The notes under the pieces: model-generated
Seen by the model: only the letters and a program-made list of their open reading frames with translations
Database searches by the model: none
Told to the model about the DNA's origin: nothing
Made by a program: the position numbers and the translations under genes
NCBI GenBank assembly: GCA_026874595.1
Contig: CM049306.1
Span: forward strand, 6,693,519-6,757,518
Direction of reading: 5' to 3'
DNA length: 64,000 nt
DNA from: Sipunculus nudus
Taxonomy: Eukaryota; Annelida; Sipuncula; Golfingiida; Sipunculidae
Shown here: in pieces, positions 1 to 13,408 of the stretch
How the letters are laid out: each line of letters begins with the position of its first letter
Position numbering within the stretch: position 1 is the stretch's first letter

Positions 1-685
1 ATGTTATGTGACCATTGGGTTTTAAACACGTGTTACCGGTGATTTCAGGAGCCGCTGGTATGTACCTCATCCCAACGCCTTCACTTGTACTGTTTGTCAT
101 ATGTAAAATATGATGGTTTTATCCTAAAATAAATGATTCATCTGACATCCAGTATGATGAAATTTCAAATCTGTCTAGGTGTAAGGATCCGTAATAAATA
201 AAACAGACTCCGTACTGAGGCAGGTGTAGTTGAACCCCCCACGAAAACAGAGGCAGACATTTGTATTGTGGGCGGATATATTGATCAAACTCTACAGTCG
301 GAAGATCAAGTGTTGCAGTCGGGGAATTAGATATCGCGATCCTGTTATTTGATTCGTTATTTGAATATTTTGAATGCTTGTCACTAGGAAGAGTAAATGC
401 TCTGTTAGCTATGTAATAACAATTTTATTTAGATTTTATGCCGCTTGTTGCGTCACTAGAAATACAACGAGAAACGTGTTATATTTATATCTGGTTGGGA
501 GTGTGTGGATTGATTGTAGCCTCTCCGTAAGTCTGTACATGGATATATAATGGCATTGGACCATTCAGCATGATGCATGAGATAACAATATGGAAAGTTA
601 GATGTGTTGTATGATCGGATATAGGCTACGTTTCTCTCTCCAATTTTCACTCTGTTCACCGGCCACAACACCCTGTGAGTGTTCT
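1..685. other. Unique sequence upstream of the first minisatellite
   Basis: No reading frame here resembles a known protein and no clear repeat is seen. A short stretch around 40-70 has the form ttcag, nine bases, gtatgt, which could be a tiny exon, but nothing supports it. Confidence 0.4.
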
Positions 686-3600
686 TCGTCCCCACACTAT
701 ATTAACCGTCTCCTAAGAGTCCTCACTCTGTTCTTCGTCCCCAAACTATGTTCAACGTCTCATCACTCTGTTCTTTGGACCCACAATATGTTCACCGTCT
801 CCTCACTCTGTACATCGCCCCACACTATGTTCACCGTCTCCTCACTCTGTACATCGCCCCAAACTATGTTCACCGTCTCCTCACTCTTTACATCGCCCCT
901 ACACTATGTTTACCGTCTCCTCACTATGTTCATCGCCCCCCACACTATGTTAACCGTCTCCTCACTCTGTTCATCTCACCACACTATGCTCACCGTCTCC
1001 TCACTCTGTTCATAGCCCCCACACTATGTTCATCGTCTACTCACTCTGTCCATCGCCCCCCAAACTATACTCACCGTATCCTCACTATGTTCATCTCACC
1101 ACACTATGTTCATCGTAATACTGACCTTGTTCATCGCCCCCAATCTATGCTCACCGTCCCCTCACTCTGTTCATCTCACCACACTATGCTCACCGTCCCC
1201 TCACTCTGTTCATCTCACCACACTATGCTCACCGTCCCCTCACTCTGTTCACCTCACCACACTATGCTCACCGTCCCCTCACTCTGTTCATCTCACCACA
1301 CTATGCTCACCGTCACCTCACTCTGTTCATCTCACCACACTATGCTCACTGTCTCCTCACTATGTTCATCTCACCACGCTATGCTCACCGTCTCCTCACT
1401 ATGTTCATCTCATCACACTATGCTCACCGTCTCCTCACTATGTTCATCTCACCACACTATGCTCACCGTCTCCTCACTATGTTCATCTCACCACACTATG
1501 CTCACCGTCTCCTCACTATGTTCATCTCACCACACTATGCTCACCGTCTCTTCACTTTGTTCATCGTCCCCACACTATGTTAACCGTCTCCTCACTCTGT
1601 TTATAGCCCCAACACTATGTTCATCGTAATACTGACCTTGTTCATCGCCCCAAATCTATGCTCACCGTCCCCTCACTCTGTTCGTCGCGCCACACCATGT
1701 TAATCGTCTCCTCACTCTGTTCATACCCATAGACTATGTTCATCGTATACTGACCCTGTTCATCGCCCCCAAACTATGCTCACCGTCTCCTCACTATGTT
1801 CATCTCACCACACTATGCTCACCGTCCCCTCACTCTGTTCATCTCACCACACTATGCTCACCGTCCCCTCACTCTGTTCACCTCACCACACTATGCTCAC
1901 CGTCCCCTCACTCTGTTCATCTCACCACACTATGCTCACCGTCACCTCACTCTGTTCATCTCACCACACTATGCTCACTGTCTCCTCACTATGTTCATCT
2001 CACCACGCTATGCTCACCGTCTCCTCACTATGTTCATCTCACCACACTATGATCACCGTCTCCTCACTATGTTCATCTCACCACACTATGCTCACCGTCT
2101 CCTCACTATGTTCATCTCACCACACTATGCTCACCGTCCACTCACTCTGTTCATCTCACCACACTATGCTCACCGTCCCCTCACTCTGTTCACCTCACCA
2201 CACTATGCTCACCGTCTCCTCACTATGTTTATCTCACCACGCTATGCTCACCGTCTCCTCACTATGTTCATCTCACCACACTATGCTCACCGTCTCCTCA
2301 CTATGTTCATCTCACCACACTATGCTCACCGTCTCCTCACTATGTTCATCTCACCACACTATGCTCACCGTCTCCTCACTATGTTCATCTCACCACACTA
2401 TGCTCACCGTCTCTTCACTTTGTTCATCGTCCCCACACTATGTTAACCGTTTCCTCACTCTGTTTATAGCCCCAACACTATGTTCATCGTAAAACTGACC
2501 TTGTTCATCGCCCCAAATCTATGCTCACCGTCCCCTCACTCTGTTCGTCGCGCCACACCATGTTAATCGTCTCCTCACTCTGTTCATACCCATAGACTAT
2601 GTTCATCGTATACTGACCCTGTTCATCGCCCCCAAACTATGCTCACCGTCTCCTCACTATGTTCATCTCACCACACTATGCTCACCGTCCCCTCACTCTG
2701 TTCATCTCACCACACTATGCTCACCGTCCCCTCACTCTGTTCACCTCACCACACTATGCTCACCGTCCCCTCACTCTGTTCATCTCACCACACTATGCTC
2801 ACCGTCACCTCACTCTGTTCATCTCACCACACTATGCTCACTGTCTCCTCACTATGTTCATCTCACCACGCTATGCTCACCGTCTCCTCACTATGTTCAT
2901 CTCACCACACTATGCTCACCGTCTCCTCACTATGTTCATCTCACCACACTATGCTCACCGTCTCCTCACTATGTTCATCTCACCACACTATGCTCACCGT
3001 CTCCTCACTATGTTCATCTCACCACACTATGCTCACCGTCTCTTCACTTTGTTCATCGTCCCCACACTATGTTAACCGTCTACTCACTCTGTTTATAGCC
3101 CCAACACTATGTTCATCGTAATACTGACCTTGTTCATCGCCCCCAATCTATGCTCACCGTCCCCTCACTCTGTTCGTCGCGCCACACCATGTTAATCGTC
3201 TCCTCACTCTGTTCATACCCATAGACTATGTTCATCGTATACTGACCCTGTTCATCGCCCAAAAACTATGCTCACCGTCTCCTCACTATGTTCATCTCAC
3301 CACACTATGCTCACCGTCCCCTCACTCTGTTCATCTCACAACACTATGCTCACCGTCCCCTCACTCTGTTCATCTCACCACACTATGCTCACCGTCCCTT
3401 CACTCTGTTCATTTCACCACACTATGCTCACCGTCCCCTCACTATGTTCATCTGACCACACTATGCTCACCGTCTCCTCACTATGTTCATCTGACCACAC
3501 TATGCTCACCGTCTCCTCACTATGTTCATCTCACCACACTATGCTCACCGTCTCCTCACTATGTTCATCTCACCACACTATGCTCACCGTCTCCTCACTA

Positions 3601-3790
3601 TGTTCATCTCACCACACAATGCTCACCGTCTCTTCACTTTGTTCATCGTCCCCACACTATGTTAACCGTCTCCTCACTCTGTTTATAGCCCCAACAATAT
3701 GTTCATCGTCTACTCACTCTGTTCATCGCCCCCAAACTATGTTCACCGTCTCCATACAATGTTCATTATCTCCTCACTCTGTTCATCGCC
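686..3790. repeat. Minisatellite with a 39-bp unit
   Basis: About 3.1 kb is made of a roughly 39-bp unit, with anchors ctcaccgtctcctcactatg and ttcatctcaccacactatg. The first kilobase is more divergent, with several unit variants. From about 1140 the units are nearly identical. Because 39 is a multiple of three, open frames of up to several hundred codons appear, made of a 13-residue repeat. These frames follow from the period and lack other coding evidence. The array runs directly into a 29-bp array that shares the ttcaccgtc core. Confidence 0.95.
1141..3720. repeat. Higher-order repeat blocks inside the 39-bp minisatellite
   Basis: The 39-bp units are organised in larger blocks. A rare variant containing ttcgtcgcgccacaccatg occurs at about 1681, 2544 and 3172, followed each time by the same series of variant units (catacccatagactatg, then gtatactgaccctg). 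Spacings are 863 and 628 bp; the difference, 235 bp, is close to six units. Blocks therefore start near 1776, 2639 and 3268. A further block resembling their bodies lies at about 1141-1775. This implies recent duplication of whole blocks with loss or gain of about six monomers. Confidence 0.88.
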
Positions 3791-4262
3791 CCAACACTTT
3801 GTTAACGGTTTACAGTTCGTGCACTCAACCCTATCTGTTCACCGTTAATGCACTCCACCCTACCTGTTCATCAGCCCTGCATAACACCTTGTCTGTTCAC
3901 CGTCCCTGCACTCCGTCCTTTCTGTTCACCGTCCCTGCACTCCACCCTATCTGTTCACCGTCCCTGCACTCCACCCTATCTGTTCACCGTCCCTGCACTC
4001 CACCCTATCTGTTCACCGTCCATGCACTCCACCGTTTCTGTTCACCGTCCATGCACTCCACCCTATCTGTTCACCGTCCATGCACTCCACCCTATCTGTT
4101 CACCGTCCATGCACTCCACCCTATCTGTTCACCGTCCATGCACTCCACCGTATCTGTTCACCGTCCATGCACTCCACCTTATCTGTTCACCGTCCATGCA
4201 CTCCACCCTATCTGTTCAACGTCCATGCACTCCACCCTATCTGTCCACCGTCAGTATACGCT
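3791..4262. repeat. Minisatellite with a 29-bp unit
   Basis: About 14 units of 29 bp follow the 39-bp array, with core ctgttcaccgtccatgcact followed by ccaccctat. Early units carry ccctgcact in place of ccatgcact, and variants such as ccaccgtat and ccaccgtttc occur. The shared ttcaccgtc core suggests a common origin with the 39-bp array. Frames staying open through it are a product of the repeat. Confidence 0.9.
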
Positions 4263-7054
4263 TCTAACCATCCATCACTCTATGTTCACCATCCCCACAG
4301 ACGGCCAAAGACATTTATCATAGATGATGATATGTGTGTAACCAGTTAAAAATTAAAAGAAAATCTTAACATATCACTTTTATTTAATAATAATAATTAA
4401 TTTATTGTATAGTATCTTGATTCTGTTATGTATTACTTACTGACACAATTCAGGAAAATTAAGGCTCCTGGAAAACGCACAAACCAAATGATGTTCATGA
4501 ATAACAAATTAAAAATTTCCATCACTTTAATTTCCATAAAAGTCCATCACTAAAACAGTGGTGTAGTCCTGACGTCTGACTATTCAAACATTACCTCGTG
4601 TGAGAATGATGTATGGCTGTCTCTGTCGGGTTTTCCAGGCAGGTGTTATTCTTGAGTTTTCTCTCTGTCTTAGTGAGCTGGTTCTCCGTAATCTCGCCAC
4701 ATTCCGCCACGCACGCTGTGTGTTCCTGTATTCCCCGTATATACATACTGAAGCTCTGCTCGCTCACCCTAGAATACTCTTGGCACACTCTAGGCTAAAT
4801 AAACAAACAGTACACACAAGCGCACACTCACACCCACCCATACAAAACTTTTAGGTTTATTTATTTTGGTTTAACATTATAAGGTTAACCAAGATTTACC
4901 ACTTTTAGTTTTAATATTAGTTTACTCATTATAATGAAATATTTGACTTAACCGTTATTTTAACCATCTGGTCTTCAGATCGAAATGTTAGGATTTCACA
5001 TCAGGGTTGCTTAAATGAAATAGATCTATCAGAAGTAATGAAATGGGACAAAACAAAACTAGCTTGAATGGGAGGTTACCAAGAGAAGTTGATCGATCGG
5101 CCCTGTGGGTAGGAGGTTAATGGTGAAAGAGAAAAACAAGAGGAGATGAAAACGGGACGTTCACATGCAAGAGTTGAAAACATAGAGTGAATAAACGGGA
5201 ATACACGACTGAGCAAGCATATATATTGAACTGGTAGGGCCAACCTAAGCCGAGATACAAGCCATACGGAAAAAGTAATGCAGCAGTCATCCATTCTATT
5301 GAATCATTATTGAAATAAACAGCCGGTAATCTTAACATCAGATGAGTGACGAATTTTTACAAATGAATACAAACCAAGGTGTTAATCACATTTATAAAAC
5401 GAGTCATTTCCTGTGCCCAGCACAATTTGGCATAATACAACGGAACTGTTCTAACTGACAGCTTTTTTTAAGTGACATCTTACCTGTATGTCGAGTGTCG
5501 TTGTCAAAAATGAAAATATTTGCATCCTCATCGAGCTTTAAACTGCGGTTCTCGACATTACATATCATGTCACTCTGACAGGCCGATTCTCTGACGTCAA
5601 AGGGGCAAAATCCCGCTAAAATATTAGATCTATGATTAAGTAATACGGTAATACAGTCATACTGCGTCTGGAGGTTTGGTCCAGTATTGTCTGTTCTGCA
5701 AGATCCTTACAGAAAGATTTAATATGAATCGCCTCTGGGCATAAAAGACCGAGCTCTTGTGAGGGAAAGGAAGCAAGCAGGAACATGCAGATGGAATCCA
5801 GATGCTTCACTGTGGAATACCAGACCAAGGAGGTTAATAACCTCACCGAATGTTTGAAATCCAATTGTCGTCCACAGTGGTATACAGAGCAAACTACCAA
5901 TCTCCACTATAGCAGACAATGGACTTTGTGAATTATTGCCTGAGCAAGGCTGCTCTAAGAGCAGCCCCATTCGTTATCTAATTGAACAGTTGTTTCATGT
6001 GTGTTTTGCTGTCAAAGACCTAAATATATTCTTAACGGTAGGATGGTAGTTGTATAAAGCTGTGGATATTTCGATGAAATATTGGGTAATAGAAGCAAAG
6101 CTTGAAGAAACAATAAATTACAGGTTCTATTAAGCGACCATTACCTCGTCCTACAACATCATATATCTTTATTATTTCTATTCATTATGTATTATGGGTT
6201 TCCACAAGATTTGGCTGAAGATTGTGCTTCTGCTTGTTCATACAGCAGTTTATGTTGATTCATAAAATTTATTCCTTTCAAGACATCGGAAGAAATTTGA
6301 TTTTTTTTTTTAATATTTGAATATTTCTTTATTCTTTTGAATCAAAAGACATAAAAACAATAATTTAATCCACAAGCAGCAGCAATAAACTGAAAAATCT
6401 TAATTTTAATTTTTATAGCATTCCATAAACAACATATGTTAGTCTGCCCTAATGAGGCGGTGTATCTGTTGTATGCCTTGCCATAAAAAAGGTACACAGT
6501 ACACTGCAAAGATCTTAAACTGCAAAGAACGGTAAGCACCTTGTAGGCCTAATGATGACAGGCATCACGTCTAACTAATATAAGCTTACATTTATACATA
6601 CTCAGATAAACTGCATATTAATATTAAACATTTATGTTTACAAACAAGGGAGACATACCAAACTTATGTTTAAAGAGATGTATAACTGGAAATTTATAAA
6701 TTTGTAATATTATTTAATGATAGTTGAATGTTTCTTCCGAAAGAAATGGAAAGTATTTCTTCCGAGCCGGAAGAATCCGAGGAAGAAGCCCTTGTTTAGA
6801 AGGAACTACCAACAGTGACAAACAGGAACGTTGAGTTGTAATTGGATATGAATATACATGACAAATATACAGAGCAAAATATATCAATGTACAGATCAAT
6901 GCTGGATTCCAGAGACATTGGAGCCATGATGTCATAAAGTCACAATTGTAGGGGAGCTCACTTAATACAGAGAAGAATATAGTCAAATATTCCAAAGGAC
7001 ATTCGTGCCAATGCGAGAATGATATGCGTGTTTTTTATGATATTTTGTCTGTTG
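4263..7054. other. Non-coding AT-rich interval
   Basis: Only short unconvincing frames are present, with no recognised domain. There are a few homopolymer runs, for example T at 6301-6312. I see no gene, RNA gene or clear mobile element. Confidence 0.5.
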
Positions 7055-8345
7055 TCACGCAATAATAATAATGATAATAATCTTTATTTATAAAATGTAA
7101 ATTCATTTGCAAAAAAATTCATATACGCTGTACAATTACAACGAGTAGATGTAAGTAAAATATGAGTCACTGGATTTGTTGGTGCTTATAGTGTCTTGAG
7201 TTAAAAATAAGATTTCCAAATAGGGGAGTTTAAAGGTGACTAGTAAAAGATTTAAGATCACAGAGTCTTAGATTAGGAGGTAGTTCATTCCAGATTCGTG
7301 GGGCAGATACACTAAAACTACGAACACCATAATCCATAGTTCCGTATTTTGGTTCTACAGTGCCGTTTGAGCGCAGTGTCCGAGATGGAGAATAGGGGGA
7401 CAACATTTCTTTGATATACTCTGGAGCTTGGTTGTGCAGAGGTTTGTGGACTAGATATGCCAACAACCATCCGTGCCTGGATGGGGAGCCAGTGCAATGT
7501 TTTGAGAGTTGGTGTGGTTTGCTCCCATCGATTTGCCCTGGTGGTAATACGGGCAGCGACATTCTGAACATGATAAAGTTTTTGCAGATAGCAAACAGGC
7601 ATGTTGGTGAGTAGGGCATTACCATAGTCCAGGCGAGATATGACAAGGAAGTGGACCAGCTGTGCCGTAGAATCCTGTGACAGGTACTCCCTGATTTTAC
7701 TGATGTTGTAGAGGTGGAACATGGCTGACCAGTTAGTTTACAACATGAGGCATATAGACTTAGAGTTAATGTTGTGTCAAAAGTCATTTCTATATTTCTG
7801 GCTGAGGTGACTGGTAAGATGATGTCACTTCCCACCTTCAGCTTCACTTCCTTCAGGACCTCGAGATTTTTTTGTCAGATATAACCAGAAGCTCAGTCTT
7901 GTTTGTGTTTAGCTTGAGCATATTCTGGCTCATCAATGCTCTCACTTGCTGGATCACTGCCTCCATATACTTAACTTACTCTTTGGCGTGGTCAACCTCA
8001 AATAGCGCATACAACTGAGTATAGTATCATCAGCATACAGATGGTACTAAGTGTGTAAACAGAAGATCACCAAGGGACGTGGTGTACATGGTGATGTATA
8101 GTGGTCCAAGGACGGCCCCTTGTGGAACACCACACTTAAGCTCCTAGCCTCAGAGTTCACACCATGTATGCGAACAGACTTTAGTCGCCCAGACATGTAT
8201 GACTTAATCCATGCAAGTGCTGAGCAGTGATGCCAAAGATTTCAGTGCATCTCTGTAAAATGATCTCTTGGTCAATGGTGTCAAAGGCTGCGCTGAGAGC
8301 TAAGAGCACCAGGGTACCACATTTCTTCTGATTGAGTTTGGGAGT
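7055..8345 (-). mobile_element. Decayed non-LTR retrotransposon (LINE) fragment, reverse transcriptase 3' half
   Basis: On the minus strand, reverse-transcriptase motifs of the CR1/L2-like kind appear in the correct order. These are an LSAAFDTIDQ motif near 8290-8265, a GVPQGAVLGPLY-like block near 8140-8105, an LYADDT active-site motif at about 8044-8023, an SRLDYGNALLTNMP thumb motif near 7640, LHWLPIQAR near 7490, and a C-terminal FSVSAPRIWNELPPNLR segment near 7300. They lie in different frames with stops between them, so the copy is dead. The 3' end, read on the minus strand, is AATAAAGATT followed by an (ATT)n run near 7055-7085, as expected for a LINE tail. The 5' end is truncated near 8345. 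Confidence 0.85.
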
Positions 8346-9372
8346 CCGAACCGTGCTGTTAAACAATTTTATCGCTGATCAACTTTTTAACATGCGACTT
8401 ACAGACTTCGTGGTCTCTTTGTTTGTACCGTATCCATGTGCGTTTGCTTCAGTGATATGTTTACTGATTTTGAATGCAGAAAAAGTTGACTGTTTCCATG
8501 CATCAGCTGTGTGTATCAACAGGCGTGTGCTTTCTCCTCTCCACATGCATGTACCCGCCGATGGACGACAGATAATCACACTTGCCTCTTTTTTCTTCTC
8601 TCCGTCTGTTTGTCTCTCCTTCCGTGCGTTCCTTTTTTATTTGTCTGTGTTTATCTTAAATTACAATGATATTCTTAGGAGAGGTGGATCCTTTTTATGC
8701 GATGCAGATTAAAAAAGCGGAATCAGGGTATGTTGTCTGTCTGTTGCGTACACGGATTCTCCTAGCTAGAGTTATTTCAAATTATGACTAATATGAACGT
8801 CATTTGATAATGGCCTCTTTCATATGTCACAATAACCGCAAGGCAAAAAGGAACGGACACTAAGGACAACTTACAATAAACTCAAGAAAAAATCAAGTTT
8901 GCTATATAGTTTGTTCCCCTCATATAAAGCTCCAGGGTACATCAATAAACAAACAGTTTGGGAGTTATTTGGTAGATGCCAACTCTATTGTTTGCAACAA
9001 AGATAAACAGCATGATCATTCCAGCCTGTGTTATGGTCAAGAAATAACACTTAGAGGGCTGACAATATATGCATAAATCTTCAATTCATCCCTTCCATTA
9101 TTTGCATATAACGCTTGGTTTTCTCTAATCCCTTGATGTTGTAAGGTATACGCACAGCGGACATTGTAACTATATCCTCAGGTGTATGTGTTTACACAAG
9201 TTTCAGCTGCACTTTCAAGTAAAGCGTCTTTTTGGTATTTTTTTTTTAATTTGATCACACAAACAGTACAGAGTTTTACGTTATTTAAATGTTCATCAAT
9301 AAAAGATTCTTGAATAATGGGCTTGTCTTGGTAGAATATCTGTTTACTAGTCGAGGGAAAAAATGGGATTTT

Positions 9373-9425
<53 letters not shown>

Positions 9426-11961
9426 AAACCTGATCGCGATACTCAATGGTGATAATTTCCATCAAACATTGTTTTTTTATATAACAACCCTGGAGAGGCA
9501 TCAGGTTACAAAGCATACCTTGTTTCTAATAGGTTTTCACTCCGATGGACTTCAATCGTTAAGACCCAGAAATATTGTAAGTTAAAAGTTCTCCGTCTTG
9601 CATGCTGTCCTGTAAATCTTTAAATTCACTGACTCCCGCTACTCCCGCGTGACCTCGCGGACTAATTGATCGAGTCAGGACTTTAGAGCCTATCTTCCCC
9701 AAGCGGACACCTGAATCTAGATAGGTTTTTGGTTATTTCGCTTAGTTTTCCCGAGGGTTCGATATATTTATGAACAAACCTTGTATTCAGCCGTAAAATT
9801 ACTCTCAAATGCCATTGTCTGCACCAAACTTCCATTTCGCAATCTCCATGAATCTTGAACCTGATACAGCATACCGAGATACGATGGACAATGCGACATT
9901 TGTTTATTTTATCACGGGTAACTTGACGCCCTTATAAGCAGCACGTGGCTAACACACCATTGTGTACACACACACACACACACACATATATGGCCCAGGG
10001 TTTATGCCGCTTTTGTATATTTGTGTGTGTAAGTTCATATACGAGTTTATAGTTGTATACATGGTTAAAACAGCTGGCGGTACACCATTTCATGATGTTG
10101 TTTAGTTCCCGTGGTGGAATATACTCTTAGAGTCATATATATAGTCAATGCCATACTGAAAGGATAACTCATGTATAAACCTTATTTGATAACTGAAGTT
10201 AGAGGACATTCCAGAGAATCAATCTAGCGTATAAAGTGAACCAGAGAGATGAATCTAGAAGGCTACATATAAAATACATCATCCACGATTACATGATTGC
10301 TCACTGACAAAGAATCTATATACAGGACTCGGTAAAAAAATATTTTCTCTAATGATGACGTTTAGACTTATGTGTGAAATATAAGTTTATATGTTTTTGA
10401 AATATAAGTTTAATGGCTGGCTGTAGGCATGCCACAACCTTTGGCTAATAAATTTATATTGTGTCTAGTCTGCAATATTTTAAGTTTGTTGTACATTGCA
10501 CGTTTACATTGTTTGATTTTTTCTAGACGTACTGAACTTGCATGCTTAAAATTGATCGGAATGCAGAAGGAGATAATATAAAAAAGAGGAAATCCAGATT
10601 TTTATTCATGATTCGCTCAAAAAAAAAAAACATTAAACCTACTGTATATAATATCAATAATCGAGGGAACTCTTCAGTATATTATTGAGATAAAATGGTT
10701 GTCGTATTTTATTCATGGTGTAAATAATTCATTTTGTTTGCCTCGAGTTTTTACTAGATAAAGAAAATTAAAAATAAAATTATACAGGTATTAACAACAG
10801 TGAATTCCCTGTACATACCAATGACAAATGACACCTATTCTATAAGAAAGCCCATGATTACTTTCTAATTATAGGGTCATGACATGAAGTTGTCTGCTGT
10901 ATGAGGATGAATACTGTGTGATAATGAAGCCTCCATTATTTTATGACTTTATTTACGCGAGGCTGCGAATAATCGACAACACATTACCTGTTGTTCAGAC
11001 ACTCAACTGAAATGTCACTATTTGCTCGCGTTGGGTTTTTGACAGGGTTTGGCCCATTAGCCTCGTTGTTTGCTACCTTTAGTCTTGAAATATCTCAGAA
11101 GGTTCTTAATATTTCATAGAAGCTTCTTTGAAAGGTTTTTGACTTGAAGAAAACACTTGTACTCAAAACTAAAAAGTGTAAGATATATCTTTTTGTCATA
11201 ATAATAAGGGAATTTATTATATTTGTATGGTTTTTAAAGACCGGTTGGATAATTAAAGATCAAAACCTTTTAATTTTGAAGGTCGAAAAACTTGTTGTCA
11301 GGGGATTCATATTCAAATCAGGGTTGCTGGCGCACAACGAATAGTATACGTGCTAAAAAAATAACGACTGTCTAAAGGGCTAAGGCAGGCACGTACAATA
11401 CGGAGATATCATGAAAAAGCACAAAACCCTTAAATACTAGTTGTCACTCACACTACAACTTATGTTGCCACAAACAATATACGTATTACGCACAAAAAAA
11501 ATTATCACGCTTGCTTCCAATTTGGAAAAAAAAGTATGAACACTTCACACGAGTCTGCCAACTAAAACATTTACAAGGCTTCGTTTAATCACGCGGACCA
11601 ACTTTTATGAAATCAATAAATGAAAGCGGTATCTCCACTGGAGGTTAAATAAAAAAGCAGGAAACCATTATAAAATCATCAAACCCGGCTCATTTTATTG
11701 GCCACACAAGTTTTATTTTATTGATTTTTGCTTGTAACAAATACATTCTTCAATGTTTTAGAAGTTTAGACCTGGAGTAAATCTGTGCTTATTGTTAATT
11801 TAATTGGATGTAAGCCCTGGCGGGGTCCTCACAGTAGCTGTTTGAGGGATCGCGTGCTATTGTTATGAGTCCGGGGACAATGTTTAACCATCTCAGCTGC
11901 AGCTGCTCACGGAAACATCAGAGAGGCTTCAGAGAGACAAGAAGAGACCGGAGAATAAATC
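8346..11961. other. Non-coding interval with simple repeats
   Basis: No exon or gene is recognised. The interval contains a TG/TA dinucleotide tract near 9372, a short CA tract at about 9966-9985 and an A run at 10619-10630. Small open frames here show no domain or splice-site support. Confidence 0.45.
9372..9423. repeat. (TG)n(TA)n microsatellite
   Basis: A short TG tract runs directly into about 17 TA dinucleotides. A tyrosine/isoleucine-rich open frame read across it on the minus strand is a by-product. Confidence 0.9.
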
Positions 11962-12060
11962 ATGGCCCGCACAGCCAGACAAACCTCACGACAAGCTGTG
12001 CTGGCTGAGAGAATGCAGAAGGTCAAGGCCACCCTGAAAATAATGTACAGATTGTATTGA
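11962..12060 (+). other. Possible 32-codon small ORF
   Basis: An ATG in a good context (aatcATGG) opens 32 codons rich in Arg, Gln and Ala before TGA, beginning MARTARQTSRQAVL. The preceding 60 bases are purine-rich and less AT-rich than the surroundings. There is no homology I recognise. It could be an isolated small ORF, a first exon, or chance. Confidence 0.15.
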
Positions 12061-12359
12061 TGCCAAACAAAGATGTGCCGTGATTTTCTGAATAGTGTAA
12101 GGGAGCAATTTACCTTTCATGGTTTTAAACTGGACTAAAAAAGGTTGGTAGTTGAGAGCGGGGGGTCTATTATAGCGATTTTGTATTACAATGTAATGTT
12201 CAAATTTACTTTACATGGATTAAAAATAAAATGAATAAATAAAATAAAATCACTAAAGGTACACACTAAAATTTCTTTAAATTTCAATGTCACTTAAAAA
12301 CTAAGTATTAAGATCAGATCTGAATCATAAACTGTAGGCTTCTATGGAAAAGTATTTAT

Positions 12360-12800
12360 TTATATGACGTAATTTAAAAGTGTTGTAGCAAGCTAGGTAT
12401 TCGATTGCACTTGGCAGAGTGTTTTAGAGCATGCATAAGCTCTCTTCCTTTACCCCTGCTGGTATCTTGGTACAGCCAGTAGGTTTTGATATAGGTGATT
12501 GAAGCTCCCTTCGTGGAGTATGTAGATGCAACAGCTCTGAGATGTATGTAGGTGCCTGATCATGCAGTGCCTTCTATGTGATGGTAAGAATCTTGAAAGC
12601 TAAGCGTTGTTTGACAGGGAGCCAGTGAAGATATGTCCGTGTTGTAGATATGCCAAATTTTGAGGTCCTAGTTAAAACCCCAGCTGCTGTGTTTTGCATT
12701 CTTTATAATTTCTTGAGCAGTTCAGATGGTAAGCCATATAACAGGGAACTGCAGTTGTCTAATCTGGAGCTGATAAGGCGTGAATGAGTTTCTCAGTGGT
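12360..12800 (-). mobile_element. Second decayed LINE reverse-transcriptase remnant
   Basis: Read on the minus strand, fragments match the C-terminal region of CR1/L2-like reverse transcriptases: EKLIHALSAPD near 12790, LPSELLKKL-RMQNTAAGVLT near 12735-12670, ITYKALHDQAPTYISELL near 12580-12530, and LPSAIEYL near 12420. Frameshifts and in-frame stops separate them. The order matches the element at 7.05-8.35 kb, but the sequence is different enough to be another family member rather than a recent copy. Confidence 0.75.
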
Positions 12801-13408
12801 CATCCCTGGTCAGATGAATATTATGTATGCATAAGTGTAGTTTTTCACAGCTCCAAGGGGAAGAACAAAAAGACTTCAGAACCATTTACCCTGTATAAGT
12901 TTGTTGAAATAATAAAAAAAAATGTACGTTGAAACATTCAAAACAGTGCATCTGATCTGTGTATCTGAACAAAATCGCTCTCCCGCGATATGTTCTGATT
13001 TATGAGGGTATATCCTGTGCTTCAGTCAGGGTCAGCGTGCTTGTTCTTTGTTCTAGCAGCCAATTCTGAATACACCTTCTTTGGCAGTCTTACATCTAGT
13101 GTAGGAGTTCACCTATTCACAGCTGCAACCAAGGCCCTAATAAATTTTAGCTTGGCAGGCTGGGGACTAGAAAAACAGAAGTACGCTATATATTGAGGGA
13201 ACATGTTGGTGCTTCCGAGTCGTTTATCGGAGTAATACGATCAGTTTACGTAAGGTTTTATATTGAAACTTTTCAACCACATTTTAAGATAAATGAAAAG
13301 AATGTCTTTTGGTTTATGTACAGCCGACATGTACATCCAGCCTTATCTGCTCTATCATCCGTCGTAAGTAATGTGTTTACAAGTGAATGCCTGGGTTTTC
13401 ATTTTCAG
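12801..13408. other. Non-coding or intronic sequence upstream of the TSP1 gene exons
   Basis: Two short plus-strand frames occur at 13002-13196 and 13193-13468, without recognisable domains. Part of the interval may be intron of the gene whose exons follow. Confidence 0.3.

Noticed and set aside
40-75. Nine-base microexon between ttcag and gtatgt
   Set aside because: Too short to judge and no neighbouring exon was found to give a phase.
748-4323. Long open frames (up to 351 codons) in the first minisatellite
   Set aside because: They are overlapping, purely repetitive and arise from a period divisible by three; no domain, splice or composition evidence supports a protein.
5616-5970. Overlapping minus-strand frames of 83 and 94 codons
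   Set aside because: No recognisable motif, splice support or repeat homology; probably chance.
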